From assembly GCA_001630475.1 (NCBI GenBank), contig KV419401.1, forward strand, positions 1 through 64,000: 64,000 nucleotides of DNA, read 5' to 3'. A program made the position numbers and the translations under genes. This stretch comes from Sistotremastrum niveocremeum HHB9708 (lineage: Eukaryota > Basidiomycota > Agaricomycetes > Sistotremastrales > Sistotremastraceae). A model generated the notes under the pieces. That model saw only the letters and a list, made by a program, of their open reading frames with translations, did not search any database and was not told where the DNA came from. Shown here one piece after another: positions 33,616-46,367 of the stretch (position 1 is the first letter of the stretch; each line of letters opens with the position of its first letter).

Positions 33616-35429
33616 ATGTCGAACCCTCCTGGAAAGAAACGTACGCTAATATTGCCTATGCTACTAATAATCAACTTCAGAGCTCAAATATTGTCTCAAA
33701 GCGCTGCCGTTCATCGCGAATTTCACTGCGGGAGCGATTGCAGGAATCGTATGTAAACCCAATGACTCGTGCCTATTCAGCGATCTTGATTCTCTCTCAG
33801 TCTGAAATACTCACGTTCTACCCTTTGGATGTTGTGCGTTGACTATCTCGAAAAAAATCGCGGTTCTTTACCTGTCGTTCGTTGGCCCAGGTCAAAACTA
33901 GGATGCAGCTTGAAACGGGAAAGTCCTCTGTCGGCCTCGTGGGCAGCTTTCAAAAGATCATTAGAGAAGAAGGGTATACATCATTATTCCTATGCGTGTC
34001 CAATATACTGACTAAAGCTAAAGCGTTGGGCGGCTATACCGAGGTTGTACTCTTACGCGCTTCGTTGGAATACAGGCACGCTCATCTCAAGTCTACCTTA
34101 GGACTGGTCCCTCCCCTGTTGTTAGAAGCACCCAAAAGGGCCACCAAATTGTTTGCCATAACCGTACTGCCTTTTTCGCACGCGTTGTTGAGGGCATCTT
34201 CGTAGCGCCGCCAACGATTTCTGGGGAAAGACCTTCCGTGGGCTTTCGGGGGCTTCTCAAATGACCCAGGGTCTGGCCATCCTGACAGGTTGTTTTGCGG
34301 GTGCCACAGAAAGTGTTGTTGTAAGCCGCGTGTTCCTGAGTGACCGATATATCAACTGAGCCTGTTTTGTGTACAGGTTGTTCCGTTTGAGGTAAGATCT
34401 TGCCGCGTACCTTCGGCCACTCTCATGACGACACGGTGATCAGCTCGTCAAGATCAAGTACGTATCCACCCAAACTCTAATTTGATCGATATAAGCTTAC
34501 CCGACCTCCTTCCAGATTGCAAGATAAGGCTAGCACGTTCACAGGGCCCTTGGACGTCGTGAGACATCTTGTGAAGACCGAAGGCGTAGTTAGGGGGTTG
34601 TACACGGGGATGGAATCGACCTTCTGGCGGTGCGTGCCTCGATCCACTCCTGCCGAGATTCTCATTGACCCACAATAGGCATGTGTGGTGGAATGGCGGC
34701 TACTTCGGGTAAAAGTCTATCTCGATCTTCTTTTATTCACCAGAGGTTTGATCGCCGGACCTGCTTCTGCAGATGCATTCATCAGATGCGCTCGGCTCTC
34801 CCCAAGGCGGAGGTAATGCTGGCTGTTAGAGTCTTTTTTAATTAAGACTGATCATAGCCGGCTTCGGTAGACTCCACAGGCGCAACTGATGAACAACTTT
34901 ATAGCCGGAAGTGTCGGCGGTTTTGTTGGCACTGCATTGAACACTCCGTTGAGTCCATAGCCGACCGGGTGGACCATCGCTGATTTTTTTCGGTCAAAAT
35001 TTGATCAGGTTTGATGTAAATTTGGGCGAGCTTAACCGCAATGACGTCAAGCTCACGATCTGCCCCTTTCTAGGTTGTTAAATCTAGGATTCAAGGTGCA
35101 GCCAAACAACCGGGTGTTGCTCCTAAATACAATTGGACATACCCAGGGTGAGTGCCGATTCGCCATGATTGGTGAGGTATACAGCACTCTGATCTGACTC
35201 CTTATGTGTAGACTGGCCATGATTTATCGGGAGGAAGGACTAAAGGCGTTGTACAAAGGCTTTGTGCCCAAGGTGTTGCGGTTAGCTCCGGGTGGTGGCG
35301 TGCTTCTGCTGGTGGTGGAAGTGACCCTCGGGCTGTTCCGAAAAGGTGTGTCAAAAATTTATTGTGAGTCGTGGATACGAGGTTCTGATCGCCGACTGGC
35401 TATCAGCACTCGGCCCACCCTACATTTAG
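33616..35429 (+). CDS. Mitochondrial 2-oxodicarboxylate carrier
   Basis: About ten small exons splice to a mitochondrial carrier family protein of roughly 300 residues. The three carrier signatures are visible: FYPLDVVKTRMQLETG (repeat 1), VVPFELVKIRLQDKAS (repeat 2) and NTPFDVVKSRIQGAA (repeat 3), each with Px[DE]xx[KR]x[RK]. Supporting blocks are NFTAGAIAGISEILTF and FIAGSVGGFVGTALNTP. Their detail, especially GLVPPLLLEAPKRATKF, points to the ODC group (yeast Odc1/Odc2, human SLC25A21), which exchanges 2-oxoadipate and 2-oxoglutarate across the inner membrane for lysine metabolism. Two microexons occur (about 35026-35034 region, and 34776-34820). The protein ends ALGPPYI. No lesion was seen. 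Confidence 0.88.
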
Positions 35430-35894
35430 AGGAAATTGACCTGCAAAGGAAGGTTTCCACTCTCGCAAGGTTCCGTAGAATATGCTCGGTTCGGGAATCT
35501 GCGGCCGGTTAAATGCAGACCGGGACGGCACTTGTAGGCTATATCTATGTTCCCCCGGAATGCCGATGACGGAGAGGAGAGATGATCGGGAAGACGTATG
35601 CGATTGTTTGGAAAAACTCTGGCGAAATTCCACGTTGCAGAACACCAAATCTAATCGCGAAATTCCACGAAAGAGACCCCCAAGAGCGTGCGAGCAAGGC
35701 AGCTTGTTGACGACCTCCGCCGAAGTTCGAGGTGCTCGAGAAACCCGATCTAATGTTCCATCCAGACATTCGCCGAGAGTCTCGCGCTGATGAGAGCTAG
35801 ATCCCCATCGCTTTCCAAATCTCATGTCTAAAGAATTCAGGGCGCACTTCGAGCTCCTTACGTCGTCCAACTCCGACCGTGAAGCGCTTACGTA
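35430..35894. other. UBC7 upstream region
   Basis: These 465 bp between the carrier stop and the UBC7 start show no supported gene. They should contain the UBC7 promoter; no motif is recognised. Confidence 0.4.
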
Positions 35895-36953
35895 ATGACC
35901 ACCTCCCCGACCCGTTCCATCATGTTGTCGCGAAATACCAATGCCACCGCTCTACGGAGACTCATGACTGAATACAAGCAACTGACTGCGAATGGATCTC
36001 CTGACGACATGTTCACAGCTGGTCAGTCTTCTCGGATTCTTTGTCTCATACGTCGTCTGGAACTGCACCTCCCTGAACTCTGGCTTTGATCTCACGCGCA
36101 GGGCCTATCTCTGAATCCGATTTCTTCACATGGGAAGCCTTGATCTCTGGGCCAAAGGACACACCATTCGTGAGCTCGAGTCCTCCCTCAATGGCTCTCT
36201 TGGGAACGTTTCAGGAGCAGAGCTGACACCCGTGACCCAGGAAGGCGGTGTCTTTGCAGCGAAGCTAACCTTTGTGAGTAGTCCGTTCTTGAAATGGCCT
36301 CCCATGTTCCAAATAGATCTAATCATCTAATCTCTCATCAAACACCGTTCTTTTGGCCCAGCCATCCGATTACCCTCTTTCACCATTCAAGATGAGATTT
36401 GATCCTCCGCTTTTTCACCCAAATGGTATGCCTCGGACGTCTATATCGTCATTATCTCCCTTGCTTCCGATCTGAATCCGTGTTTGGCTCACCGTGCTTC
36501 ATCAAGTCTACGCAGACGGAAATGTTTGTATATCGATCTTGCATGCCCCAGGAGATGATCCGACCATGTATGAATCGGCCTCGGAAAGATGGTCCCCAGT
36601 TCAAAGCGTGGAGAAGGTCCTGCTCAGCGTCATCTCAATGTTAGCAGGTACGTTCTTTTCCTTACTCCGTTTCTCTCCTCCACGATATCCCCTTGCTGCG
36701 CACCGTTCCTGTTTATTTTATTCTTCCACTCATCTCCGCTCTTTCTGCTCTGTTCATGATAGAACCCAATCTGGAGTCGGGTGCGAACATCGACTGTTGC
36801 AAGCTGTATCGTGACAATCGCGAGGTACGTCGTCTCTTTTCGGGGACCCCGTGGCGTGAGAGGCGATGACGGCTTGATTACGTTTCTGTTTGTTCTGCCT
36901 AGGAATACAACAGGATTGTCAAGTCATCGATCCGCGAACAACTTGAATTGTAA
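35895..36953 (+). CDS. UBC7: Ubiquitin-conjugating enzyme E2, Ubc7/UBE2G2 type
   Basis: The spliced product reads [55 protein letters not shown] and, at the active site, [18 protein letters not shown], followed by [20 protein letters not shown]. The acidic loop after the catalytic Cys ([11 protein letters not shown]) is the mark of the Ubc7/UBE2G class. Details such as SVISMLAEPN and SGANIDCC match UBE2G2/Ubc7, which works with membrane ligases in ER-associated degradation. All introns are under about 90 nt. Two ATGs are possible: 35895 adds nine residues to the start at 35922 ([15 protein letters not shown]). Another E2 of the sister G1 class is encoded at 46368-47281. Confidence 0.93.
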
Positions 36954-37568
36954 ACAGAGTTGCACCTTGTCCGGGTCTTCTTTACGTGTAATAGGATGCG
37001 AATCTCTCTACGAATGCGCGGGACCTGTTCCCGTAAGCAGGGCAACGCCAACTCTTGCAGAAGCTTCAACTCAATGCCCCACTACTCGTATGCACACGGG
37101 GTTTTACGGCGAAGCACCCTTCCCCCTGAATTCGACCGAAGAGAGCTAATATTGAGTTCACCATGCTATGTACATGTACATTATATGAGCAATTCATTTT
37201 TGGGGTCTATGCGTAATCAAAATTCGAACGCGGCTCTACAGGGTGGAAACCATCTATGGGGGTGAATTAAAGAGCTTCTAGTCAGTGAAAGTTCGTAAAC
37301 CAAGTCCTGGGATTTTGTGAGATCAAAACAAAGGGGTTATGGCATGAGCGTCCTGTGAGAGATGATGCGGTAAAAATAAAGATAAGATGGAATTGGGTTT
37401 TCCCCTCCGAGGTGTCTCTATCCCGATGAGTTATTTTAGTACTTGTCGATTCTCGATTTCTCTTCTATGAAATTTCATGCGGTGGGCCGGTGGCGGATAC
37501 ATGGGATGGGCATGGGCGTGGGCGACCTTTTGTGGCGGATCGTGGCGCCTTTTTGGCATTGCATCATA
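36954..37568. other. Convergent intergenic region
   Basis: Lies between the 3' ends of UBC7 and ALO1. Several short frames, none supported. It presumably carries both 3' untranslated regions. Confidence 0.45.
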
Positions 37569-39366
37569 TCATGATTGTCGATCTTTGAATGTTCGTTGGG
37601 AAATGTCTTCGCCAAATATGTGTCGCCGTACATATTCATTCCTAAAGGTGCCATTCGGATCAACGGTCCTGAGGAGGTCGACAAAGTCGTGGAATAATGG
37701 ATAGAGTAATTCCAAGCGATCGGGACCTAAACCGTGCGCTTTGGCCCAGTGTGGTCGACCGTGGTGACGGCTCATGATGTTTTCGAATTTTTGAAAGAGG
37801 TCGCGGTAGGCTGTTGGGAATCCGTATGGTCTTGAATGAAGAGAACACGATCGGAGTTAGAGCTTTACATTGGCAAGAAGAAGAGAATTTAAACCTACTT
37901 AAATTGAACGATGCCTATCCAACATGTCTTTCGGCCGTAGCTTGGACTGAGCGGAATATCGTCCGAGTCCGAGAATCTGATCTCGATGGGGAAGTGTGGA
38001 CGCAGACCGCCAGCTTTTCCATGTTCAGCCGCCAGCCAGAATCGAAGCTCCTCTATGCATGGGCGTGCTTGCTCATAAGGAATGGCCCATTCTGTCGTGT
38101 ACTGCAGATACTATATTTGGGGAGTGAGAAAAACAAAGAACTTCGTTATGAAGCTGTGGACCACGTACCTTACAGTCGGCATTGAATATCCGATGGCTAA
38201 CGTCAATGTTGAGACTTCTGTTTCTTCCGAACCATAAAGCCGCCCGGCCCGCCCAAGGGGTAATTGAGGAGACGTAGCGGCCGAGAAAAAGAAGCAGCTG
38301 GACGAGATGGAAGGAAACGAAACCGTGGAAGAGAGATTCCGAAATGGGGTTGGGAGACTAGATGAATTAAAGCGGTCGTGAGTAAATGAAGGCGACGAAA
38401 GAGGAAGGAATGTCTGCAGAGAGAAGTACGAACCTCGTAGGTGCGGTCGAAACTCGAAACGACCATTTTGTTTGTGGATGGGAACCACCAGAATCTGACG
38501 TGTTCTGACGCATGGGCCAAAGCGTCGAGGTTCTCGATGACCTCGGGGATGGTTTTTATTTGTTGTACTTCGCGCAAACAGAAGGCAGGTTCTACTTGGA
38601 GCTGCACCGAGAGGACGAAGCCTGTGGCGCCGAGGCCGCATAAAGTTGCCAGAAAAAGGTCCGGCAAGTCTGTGCGTGAGCATCGAACCTTGGACCCGTT
38701 TGCGAGCAGGAGCGTGAACGAGAGGACATATGAGGGGATGACTTTGAAGTCGATGCCTGTTCCGTGGGTTGCGGTGGTCACGACACCGGCAATGCTCTGC
38801 TCCGAGATGGAGCCCAGGTTGGACATGGCGAGACCGTGAGTGGCGAGGTGTTCATGGAGAGCGGTGAGGGACATGCCGCTCTGTACGACGACATATTGCT
38901 TCTCGACGTTGACCTAGGAGAGAGGGAAATCACGTGAGCACGGAGCATGACGGAGGGGCCAATATTGTGGACTGGGCCAAGTGAGATAAGGCCCCCGATC
39001 CCAGGACGATCGCGCACGGTGTAGTAGAGGGTACGACCCACGTGGATGGAGACTAGTAGTAGCGCTCACCTCGAGAAGTCGGTTCAGATTGTCTGTTCGT
39101 ATCAAGTAGCCGGTCGTGCACGCAAGATCACTGGGACTGTGGCCTGCGCCGGCTGCACGGACAGTGGTGCGGTGTCGTCGGGCAAGCTCAAGCACTAGCT
39201 CGCACTCAAAGTCGGTCGTCGGCACAAAGACTCGCGCAGGCGTGCACCGGTGAGTCTTGCCCCAGTTTTCGAACCTGCGTCGTGGGCTGGATGCGGACAG
39301 CGTGATGGGGGCAAGCAGGGCAGCGAGGCGGGCGTCGTCGAGCTCGTGGGGGCGAGCACTGGCCAT
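37569..39366 (-). CDS. ALO1: D-arabinono-1,4-lactone oxidase
   Basis: The FAD-binding part shows RAAGAGHSPSDLACTTGY, whose His is the site of covalent FAD attachment in this VAO-type family, then GSISEQSIAGVVTTATHGTG. The substrate domain includes VRFWWFPSTNKMVV and LQYTTEWAIPYE, and ends with HGRPHWAKAHGLGP and the conserved VDPNGTFRNEYVRR. The enzyme makes D-erythroascorbate, the fungal vitamin C analogue, in the outer mitochondrial membrane. The middle contains a hydrophobic stretch (FHLVQLLLFLGRYVSSI) that could be the membrane anchor. An in-frame ATG at 39399 would add 11 proline-rich residues; 39366 (MASARPHELDD) seems the better start. The intron after NRLLE is unusually long (about 150 nt). 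Confidence 0.94.
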
Positions 39367-39686
39367 TGCTGGGGGGGCGGGGGTGGGAGGCCATGGCACT
39401 CGAAACGTCGTCTTATATGATTAGGGCCTTGAGCTGCTGGTTCTAGATAAATTTGCTGTTTCCTTTGCATATATGCCGGAGAAATGGACATGAGTTCCCT
39501 GCAGTTGCTATCTGTGAGCGCGGTGCGAAGAGGGGACCTGGAAAAATTTGAGGAGGCGCATCGAGATCTGATCAGATTGATCAGGGTCCATCGGCCGGGC
39601 AGATCACCCACACTTTCCGGTAAAATAATACGTTCTTAAACCCTGATCTATTCCTTTTCAAGCACAATCCTGTTCCAACTCCTAAC
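39367..39686. other. ALO1 upstream region
   Basis: These 320 bp between the ALO1 start and the HSPA12-type stop are AT-richer and hold a gatctgatcagattgatcag-like palindromic stretch near 39567-39587. No gene is supported. Confidence 0.45.
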
Positions 39687-42600
39687 CTAGCTAAGGAAAT
39701 CGAACACAACCCGTCCCCACTCCTGTCCGTCGTGCAGCAGCACTCCCCGGACTTCGGCACCTGTATCGCAGCGTCGTTCAGCGAACCTCCTTCACACACT
39801 CCACGTTGCCACGTACTGTCCAATTCCAGTCCGAGCTCAAAGTCTATCCAAGCACTCGTGGGTAAGCCAACTCTCGTCTTCGAACACACAACTCGGCCTC
39901 ACCGGTATAAAATCCCGAGGGATTGGAAGCGTTGGCATGCTGTTGGAATGTAGGCAAGGTCCCGAGATCAACCGTCCACCTGCACAATTCTTGTGTTTCC
40001 CCTTCGTCCTGAACCAACATAACGGCATAAGAGCACAGCCCGGGTGTGTTGCAGGGTCACCATTCGGATCCGCTGCAAACGATAGGAACAGATACGTACA
40101 GTATATCTCATAAGTCGGTCGCTATCTGACGTATAAAGCACGGCGACAAAGGTTCGGTCCGCTGCTGTCGCGGAGAACTTGCAAAGCTTCGTCTTGACCC
40201 TTTGACCCTTGCGCAGAATGGCTCCTGTCGTGCGAACAAAGAGTCAGTCAGTTCTCCGTCCCGCGACTTGGCTCCGGAACATTGTTAACAAAACACATGC
40301 CTTTGGCTACTAAATATTGAAGCCTGCGAATCAAACGCGATAATGCAAGGTTAGCTATGACGATCCCCAATCGTTCAAGGGCAAATAAGATCAGAAATGT
40401 TCTCGCCTGTTCTCGCATATCGGAACCCCTGCATCATTTTCCCGAATATAGGCCGGCCTCTTTTGCATGTCTTCAGCCTCGGCCGGCAGCTTCACCTACA
40501 CGATTTTCGGCGAAGAAGACGCCAAAGTCAATAAGCATCTAACCGTGGGAATCGGTTATCCTTCGCACGAACCTTCATGATGTACGACCGAGGAGCAATG
40601 ACACTCGAAACGAGTGGCCTTCGTGCGAGTCCATACTGCGCTGCACCACGCAACGTGGCAGTATCTGCATCGGAGGGCCGAGCGATCACTCGGATGCGGG
40701 ATGCGAATCGTTCCTATACGCGACACTCGGCTCAGTCTCTTTTCGACAACCCTCCCCGAGGGAAATTTTGGTGTGTCACCTCCACTTTCTTGAACAGATA
40801 GTCGCTACCAGAGAATCCACCGACGAGCAACAGGGCGTCGATCTGCTGGTTCACTTTCTTCGATTGGTCTTCTATCAGATTCAGGACCTCAAAAACGTAA
40901 TCGCGTATAGCTTAATATTTGTGCCTCGCCACCAAATACGCTCCAAGCTCACCTGATGGACAACTGGATCGAACACCTCTCTTCGCAGCAAATTCCCCGG
41001 TATCGCCAAATCGCCGTTGACGAGGCCCACGCTAGGATCGTCCGGGTCTATCTTGCGGGATGAGAAGGAAGAAGCAAAATTAGGATAAGACACCGGTTGA
41101 CCTTCGGGATTGAAGCAAGTGAAAATAAACATCTGATCGTCATCACTCTCCCCCTTATAGTTGAGCTTGTCCGTCTCACTGAAAGCCTGTCGGAGTTCCC
41201 TTTCAACGGGTTCTGAGCGGCAAACAAGACGCGTCCTACATGCATAAAATTGGCGAGACTGGTAGGGTCTAGATGAGCCGGATGATCGGCCAACAATGTC
41301 CCCACGAGTTCGCGGAATCGCATGTCCCTGGCCAAGAGGGTAAGCGATTAATGGAGCTGCATTTGTTTCCTAGGACGAACAAGAAAATAGATCCGCAATT
41401 TGCGCCACTTCTTGCACAAATTTCCGCGATTTCAAGATTTTGCAGTTGACCAAGAACTTTGTACACGGCAAGATCGACAGTACCACCTCCAGCATCGCAT
41501 ATCATGAAATTCTAGCGACGTCACGCCAAGGAAATATCGTTAGGTCTCATGGTCGTGGAGTCGAGGAAATTGTGGCGTACCTGCGAAGGTTTGAGCTGGT
41601 GCAAGCCAGTCAAATGAGCACAGTGTACTGCCGCAGCCTCGGGTTCACTGAGAAGAAGAAAATTTTCAGATACATTGCTCCGAGACTCGAAAGGATAGAT
41701 GGTACTGACGTAATGATTCGTAATCTGTCCCTCCAATTTCGATCATAAGCTTGGGAAGACTGCACAAGACCGGCGTTAATGGCAGCATCCCGCATCATAC
41801 TGCAACCCGCAGCATCCCAGGCAGCAGGAACAGTCAACCACACGTCGGCGGAATCTGCGAAAGTACGGACATCCAGCTTAGACGAGTATGAGAATTCGCG
41901 ACGTATGGAGACGCACCCAGATCAGCAACAGCGCCTATTTCTCGCGAGATCTGCTCCTTCGCGTACTCCCAAAGATGAGAAAGGAAGTCGATGATCAAAT
42001 CTATGGCTCGTTTGCCGGGCTAAAACAGGGACAGGCCGTCAGGTCGAAGCCCTTTGCAAATTCACCGCTCTTGTATTTTAAAATAGTATTTACCGGTAAG
42101 GGTGGCAGACGAGGGTCGACAGATCCATCCCGAAGAGAATTTGGTTCCAAGTAAAGCTTGAACTGAAGCGCAGCAACGGGGATCGTGTTAGTATGCGACG
42201 CCGCGACGGAATACAAGAACATTGTTCGTACCCATTCACAGCGGATAGTACCCGGTATGGGACCTAAGTTCTTGGCTTCCAGACCCCACGCCAGAACCCT
42301 TCCCTGGTCATCATAAAGTAAACATGTAGGAATTTTTCTGAAGTTTTCCTGTGAACCGGGCCAGTTCAATATCTGCTGCACACGGCCTCCAGCGAAGCGA
42401 GATGAGCCATAAGCAACACCCGACATAGTTGTTCCGAAATCAACGCTTATTGTCATCTTTCCGTCATCAGCCATAGCGATACCCTTAGCGAAGCTAGGGG
42501 CAGAAGTGGTGGTTCTCTGAACGGACAGGATACCCTGTTCTGATGTGGAATTTGCAGTGTGATATACTGGCATAGGGCGAACAACATCCATACCGGCGTT

Positions 42601-43002
42601 ATATGAATGATTGCTCAATGTTGAAGGTGGGGGAGGAGAAGTAGGGCCATTATATCCAAAGGTGTTGCGGGGCGTAGCATATTCAGAAGGCATGGGAGGA
42701 GGCTGTCCGTTTAAAGCACCGTTGAACTGGCCATTTACTGGACTGGTCGATTGTCCCGGAAATCCGGGATGCATATTGGCGGGTGAAGGTGCATGATAAG
42801 GAGAAGCTTGTCGATAGTCATAGGGGTTAGCTTGATGTGCTGGAGGTGGGGGAGATGGCATGGCAGGTGTTCCTAGAGGCTTCTCTTGCCATGAGAGCGG
42901 TGGGTTAGGCGATGGTTGCGTTGTGGTCGTAAAAGGCGTGACTTGGTGAGACTGTCTGTTAGTTGGGCCGCTAGGGTCGCGGGGGGAGCCACAGCAAGAC
43001 AT
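39687..43002 (-). CDS. HSPA12-type Hsp70 ATPase protein
   Basis: A proline-, asparagine- and glutamine-rich N-terminal extension of about 160 residues (starting MSCCGSPRDPSG) precedes an actin-like ATPase fold. Phosphate 1 is MTISVDFGTTMSGVAYG, phosphate 2 is FMICDAGGGTVDLAVY, and the adenosine motif is DALLLVGGFSGSDYL. VWLTVPAAWDAAGCSMMRDA, RPSDADTATLRGAAQYG and the tail FELGLELDS with VVFDFLS match the fungal HSPA12 branch of Hsp70, which lacks the normal substrate-binding domain. Its clients are unknown. The C-terminal half spreads over many short exons between 39687 and 41600. The frame is open upstream of 43002 but the ATG there begins a typical Cys/Gly/Pro-rich start, so it was chosen. 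Confidence 0.88.
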
Positions 43003-43374
43003 GGTGGCAGCTTGAGAGTAACACCAAAATATCCGCCGTGGGCGGCGGCGTCCAGACAGCTTCACCGCCTCCACAGGCCCGCTATCTCGGTAACTTCCGG
43101 CCGTTTGATGACCATCGGATTTAAGGCACATTTTGTGCAGAATGGTCGAATTGTTATGTCTTGGAAGTCGAGGAGAGGAAAATTGTCGTAGGCAAAGGGC
43201 AACGTTCTCGAAATAACAGATGCGCAGACAGGAGGCTGCACCACCACCGATGAAGGCGCTGACAGTTAATTTCACTTCGATGGCATGTTCTGCCGTGACA
43301 AGGCCGGTTTTGAAAGCGATTCAGAGCGACAAAGCACAAAAATACACATACTATGATACAAAAAATAGCTTCAA
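43003..43374. other. Upstream region of the HSPA12-type gene
   Basis: These 372 bp lie between its start and the stop of METTL14 and should contain its promoter and the METTL14 3' end. An open frame running through it in the HSPA12 reading frame is considered non-coding. Confidence 0.4.
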
Positions 43375-45341
43375 TCATCCTTGGCCGTCATTCCAATTCG
43401 GGTCCATCCCAGGGCCACCAGGGCCACGCCATGCTCCTCCGCCCATGCCCATATTGCCCATCATACCCATATTACCCATCGGCGGCATATTCCCTCCCAT
43501 CATCATGTTGGGCATCATGCCTTCCGCCCCCCACATACCATTGTTATTAGGAAAACCCATATTAGGTGACATACCATGAGGCATCCCGAACGCCATGTCC
43601 GCACCTCCCATCCACATGCCGGGCTGTGGCATCGGTCCATTAAAGGTGTTCATCCCGCCTTCAAACTGATATCCCATATTCGGCATTCCCATGTTCATCA
43701 TACCCATATTCATGCCATTCATAGACATCGGCATTGGAACAGGCATTGCCATCGGCATACCCATCATCTGCTGCATTCGAGGAGGTTGGCTGAAGACTGG
43801 CTGCATAACGGGCATGTTTTGATTCATAGGAAGGTTGTTTTGAGGTTGAGCGCTTTGGTGGTTATTCGAGTTGCCTTGGCGAACAGGAGACTTAGGCCGC
43901 AGCGCTTCAATCTCTGTTGAAGCGATGAGAAATCGATGACGAAGCATTCCGGGATCTACAGGACTTGCCTGGTGCCATCGGAACAACGAATTTTCCACCT
44001 TCCTGTTTCACCTCGCTCTCCCACTTCTCCTTGTCCCAAGGAAGGGCACCGGAAGTCTGTGGGCTTTCGAGCGAGGTATCAAAGTCTCCCACGGTCACCC
44101 AACCTCGTCTCAGAGAATGATGACGACCATAGAGTTCGAGCCGTCGTGTACCGAGGCAGAAGTTTTCTATGAGCGTATACATCTCAGGCGGCTTTCTAGT
44201 GGGATCTTGGGAGTTACGGGGGAAAATTAACAATACCGCCGGACCAAGGAAACGGGCCATACCTGCTGGGTCTCCTTCCCAAACAATCACGTCTGTGTCT
44301 GCGAAAAAAGACATAAAGTTAACATGGAGGGTCGCATGTGCTCATTTATCCTACCTATATTGCAATGCGCGAACCAGCTATCTGTTGACCTTCGAACCGT
44401 GCCCCGAATGCCCATCAGGCAGTGTTGTTTCGTGCGAGTCAGCAGGGACGTCGTGGGAGGATCAGACTAGATATGAAGTGGACTTGAGAATGATGATATT
44501 AATTGATCGAGGCTTCGAGGCTCACTCCTGGTCCTCGATTACTGGTCTTGTTGGTCTTCACCCAGACGACATCTTCACATCTTCGATAGCCCCATTTTGC
44601 GAGTGTTTCTCTTCCTTTCTCCAAGCCATCTCCCGCACCGCTGCCAACCCACAAGAAAATGAAACTCGGATCAGCGGCCAACGCCGGAACTGGTACCTCG
44701 AGAAGATTGTCCCAAGTGAATGAGGAGGAAAAGGGGGGATCAATCAGCATGACGTCAAATTTCAACGGATGAAGTGTTGACAGGGATGATAGCGGAAGGA
44801 AATAAGGAGCACAAGCTGCACCCTCCACGGCAGCCTTCTTCAAAGCGAGGAGCCGCTGTTGTTTAGGATACCTGAGTGAAGTTTAGTCGCGAGAGACATT
44901 TGCAAACTTCCAGCCAATTGTGGATGTTAGGGCTGAGATGACTAACTCCTCAAATCGTTGTTCCAGGTCAGCACCAAGAACCCAGTTTTGGGGCCACTCT
45001 CCGCCGTCCACATAACGCTGGGAATAGTCATTTCTGATTGTCTCCTCCTCAGGGACATAGTTACGGTATCTGTGAACACGTGCTCGTTTCGCAGGAGGGA
45101 GATCTGGGCGTGAAATTTCTCGCTTGACGACTGCGACAGGCGAAAGCGGAGGAGAGCGTGTCGGGGACTGAGGAGGCGGAATCAAAGGCAATTTCAGGAG
45201 ATCCTGGGTCAGTTTTGAGCCTAGCTGCTGGAGGAGACGACGGTGCTCTTTCTGAGTGTCCCGCACTCGAGCAGTAAGCTCCTCATGAGCCTGGAGCAAT
45301 GCATTTGCAGACGAGAGTCGGTCCACACATGGAGAAGCCAT
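43375..45341 (-). CDS. METTL14: MT-A70 family m6A writer subunit, METTL14/Kar4 type
   Basis: The N-terminus is a coiled-coil-like helix ([20 protein letters not shown]) and a basic linker ([16 protein letters not shown]), then [20 protein letters not shown]. The methyltransferase fold follows: [75 protein letters not shown] and GWVTVG. Order and spacing match METTL14, the partner that positions RNA for METTL3 in the m6A writer, called Kar4 in yeast. The catalytic DPPW of METTL3 is EPPL in animal METTL14 and DPPF here. The C-terminal 150 residues are a Met/Gly/Asn/Pro tail ([17 protein letters not shown]) in place of the animal RGG tail. About six introns; the frame is intact. Confidence 0.92.
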
Positions 45342-46367
45342 GAGACGCGAGCGTCGGAGTTCGAATTCTTATTTCTTGCCGAGCGGGAACGACTCGCTAA
45401 CGGGCTCACGGCCACGCCACCACGCTCGTCTGCTCCTGGTGTGAACAGTGTCGAGGAGAAGACGGAAACAGGTGACTGCATCCAACATGTGTCTTTCTTC
45501 TCGAATGCTCAGGGCGAGAGAAGAAAGTGCGGCTGAGAACCACCGGACGAGGGCATCAGTCGACCGGTCTTCGCTGCGTTCCTGACGACTGCTTTGGTGT
45601 CGACAATACCTCCGACGACAAACCAGCTCAACCCTCAAAACCTCGTGTAATGTTACTCTAACCTCGACCGCCGAGGCCCTGCATATTCCCACTGGAGTTT
45701 CTTGCTGCAGCTCACCCTCGATCTCGGAACTGCCTCTTATGTTCGCTGCCTTGCGGGTAAGATCGCCACACAAGAAGTGCGCACGTCCTGCCAAGGGGCT
45801 TATTTCCTGCCAATTTGTCCGTGCGGGCGAAAATACTCAGAGTCTAGATTCGCTGTCGACGCGGCTTTCGATACGTTGCAAAAACGATCGGTAAAGATTA
45901 GCATGACTTGACGCAACGATGGCACACTTCTCCCATGACTCTGCCCGGTGAAATGCTTCCTGCAATCTAGCTTTCGGCCCAGCAACCGTTCAGGTACTTA
46001 AAGCCTATTTGGATGCTCTTCCGAGGACAATCCGTAATTTCCACCGTCGTCCAACATTGGGGTCTCTTCCATGGCTCGTTGTGCGTTTGGACATCTACGT
46101 CACTGGTCAAAGAAACTGTCGGCGAGGACCTCCGAACTCATGATTGCGGATATGTACCAAAACGTTATATTCTCGATGAACCGGTGTAAATGAAATGTCC
46201 TAGAAAAGCTATGCTGTGACAAATCACAAAACTACTGAACATAAGGAGCTGAACCTAAAGAATAATCCCAGTAGGATAAATTAGGGACCAAAAGGCGCTA
46301 TAGTGATAACTGTTGATGTACATTATCTGAGAAATGCAATCCACATCGACCCGCCAAGCACCCAGCG
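45342..46367. other. Intergenic region without recognisable gene
   Basis: About 1 kb between METTL14 and the UBE2G1-type gene. Short frames occur on both strands (for example 45369-45794 on -) with no domain or splice logic. It contains the METTL14 promoter. Confidence 0.45.

Noticed and set aside
33616-35429. Carrier gene as a pseudogene, because raw frames are broken
   Set aside because: Placing ordinary introns restores every carrier motif in frame, including two very short exons.
43003-43275. Upstream in-frame extension of the HSPA12-type protein
   Set aside because: Composition is unlike a coding region and the ATG at 43002 begins a typical N-terminus.
43220-43920. Long plus-strand frames rich in His and Pro opposite METTL14
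   Set aside because: They are shadows of the methionine-rich tail (cat/atg repeats read backwards).
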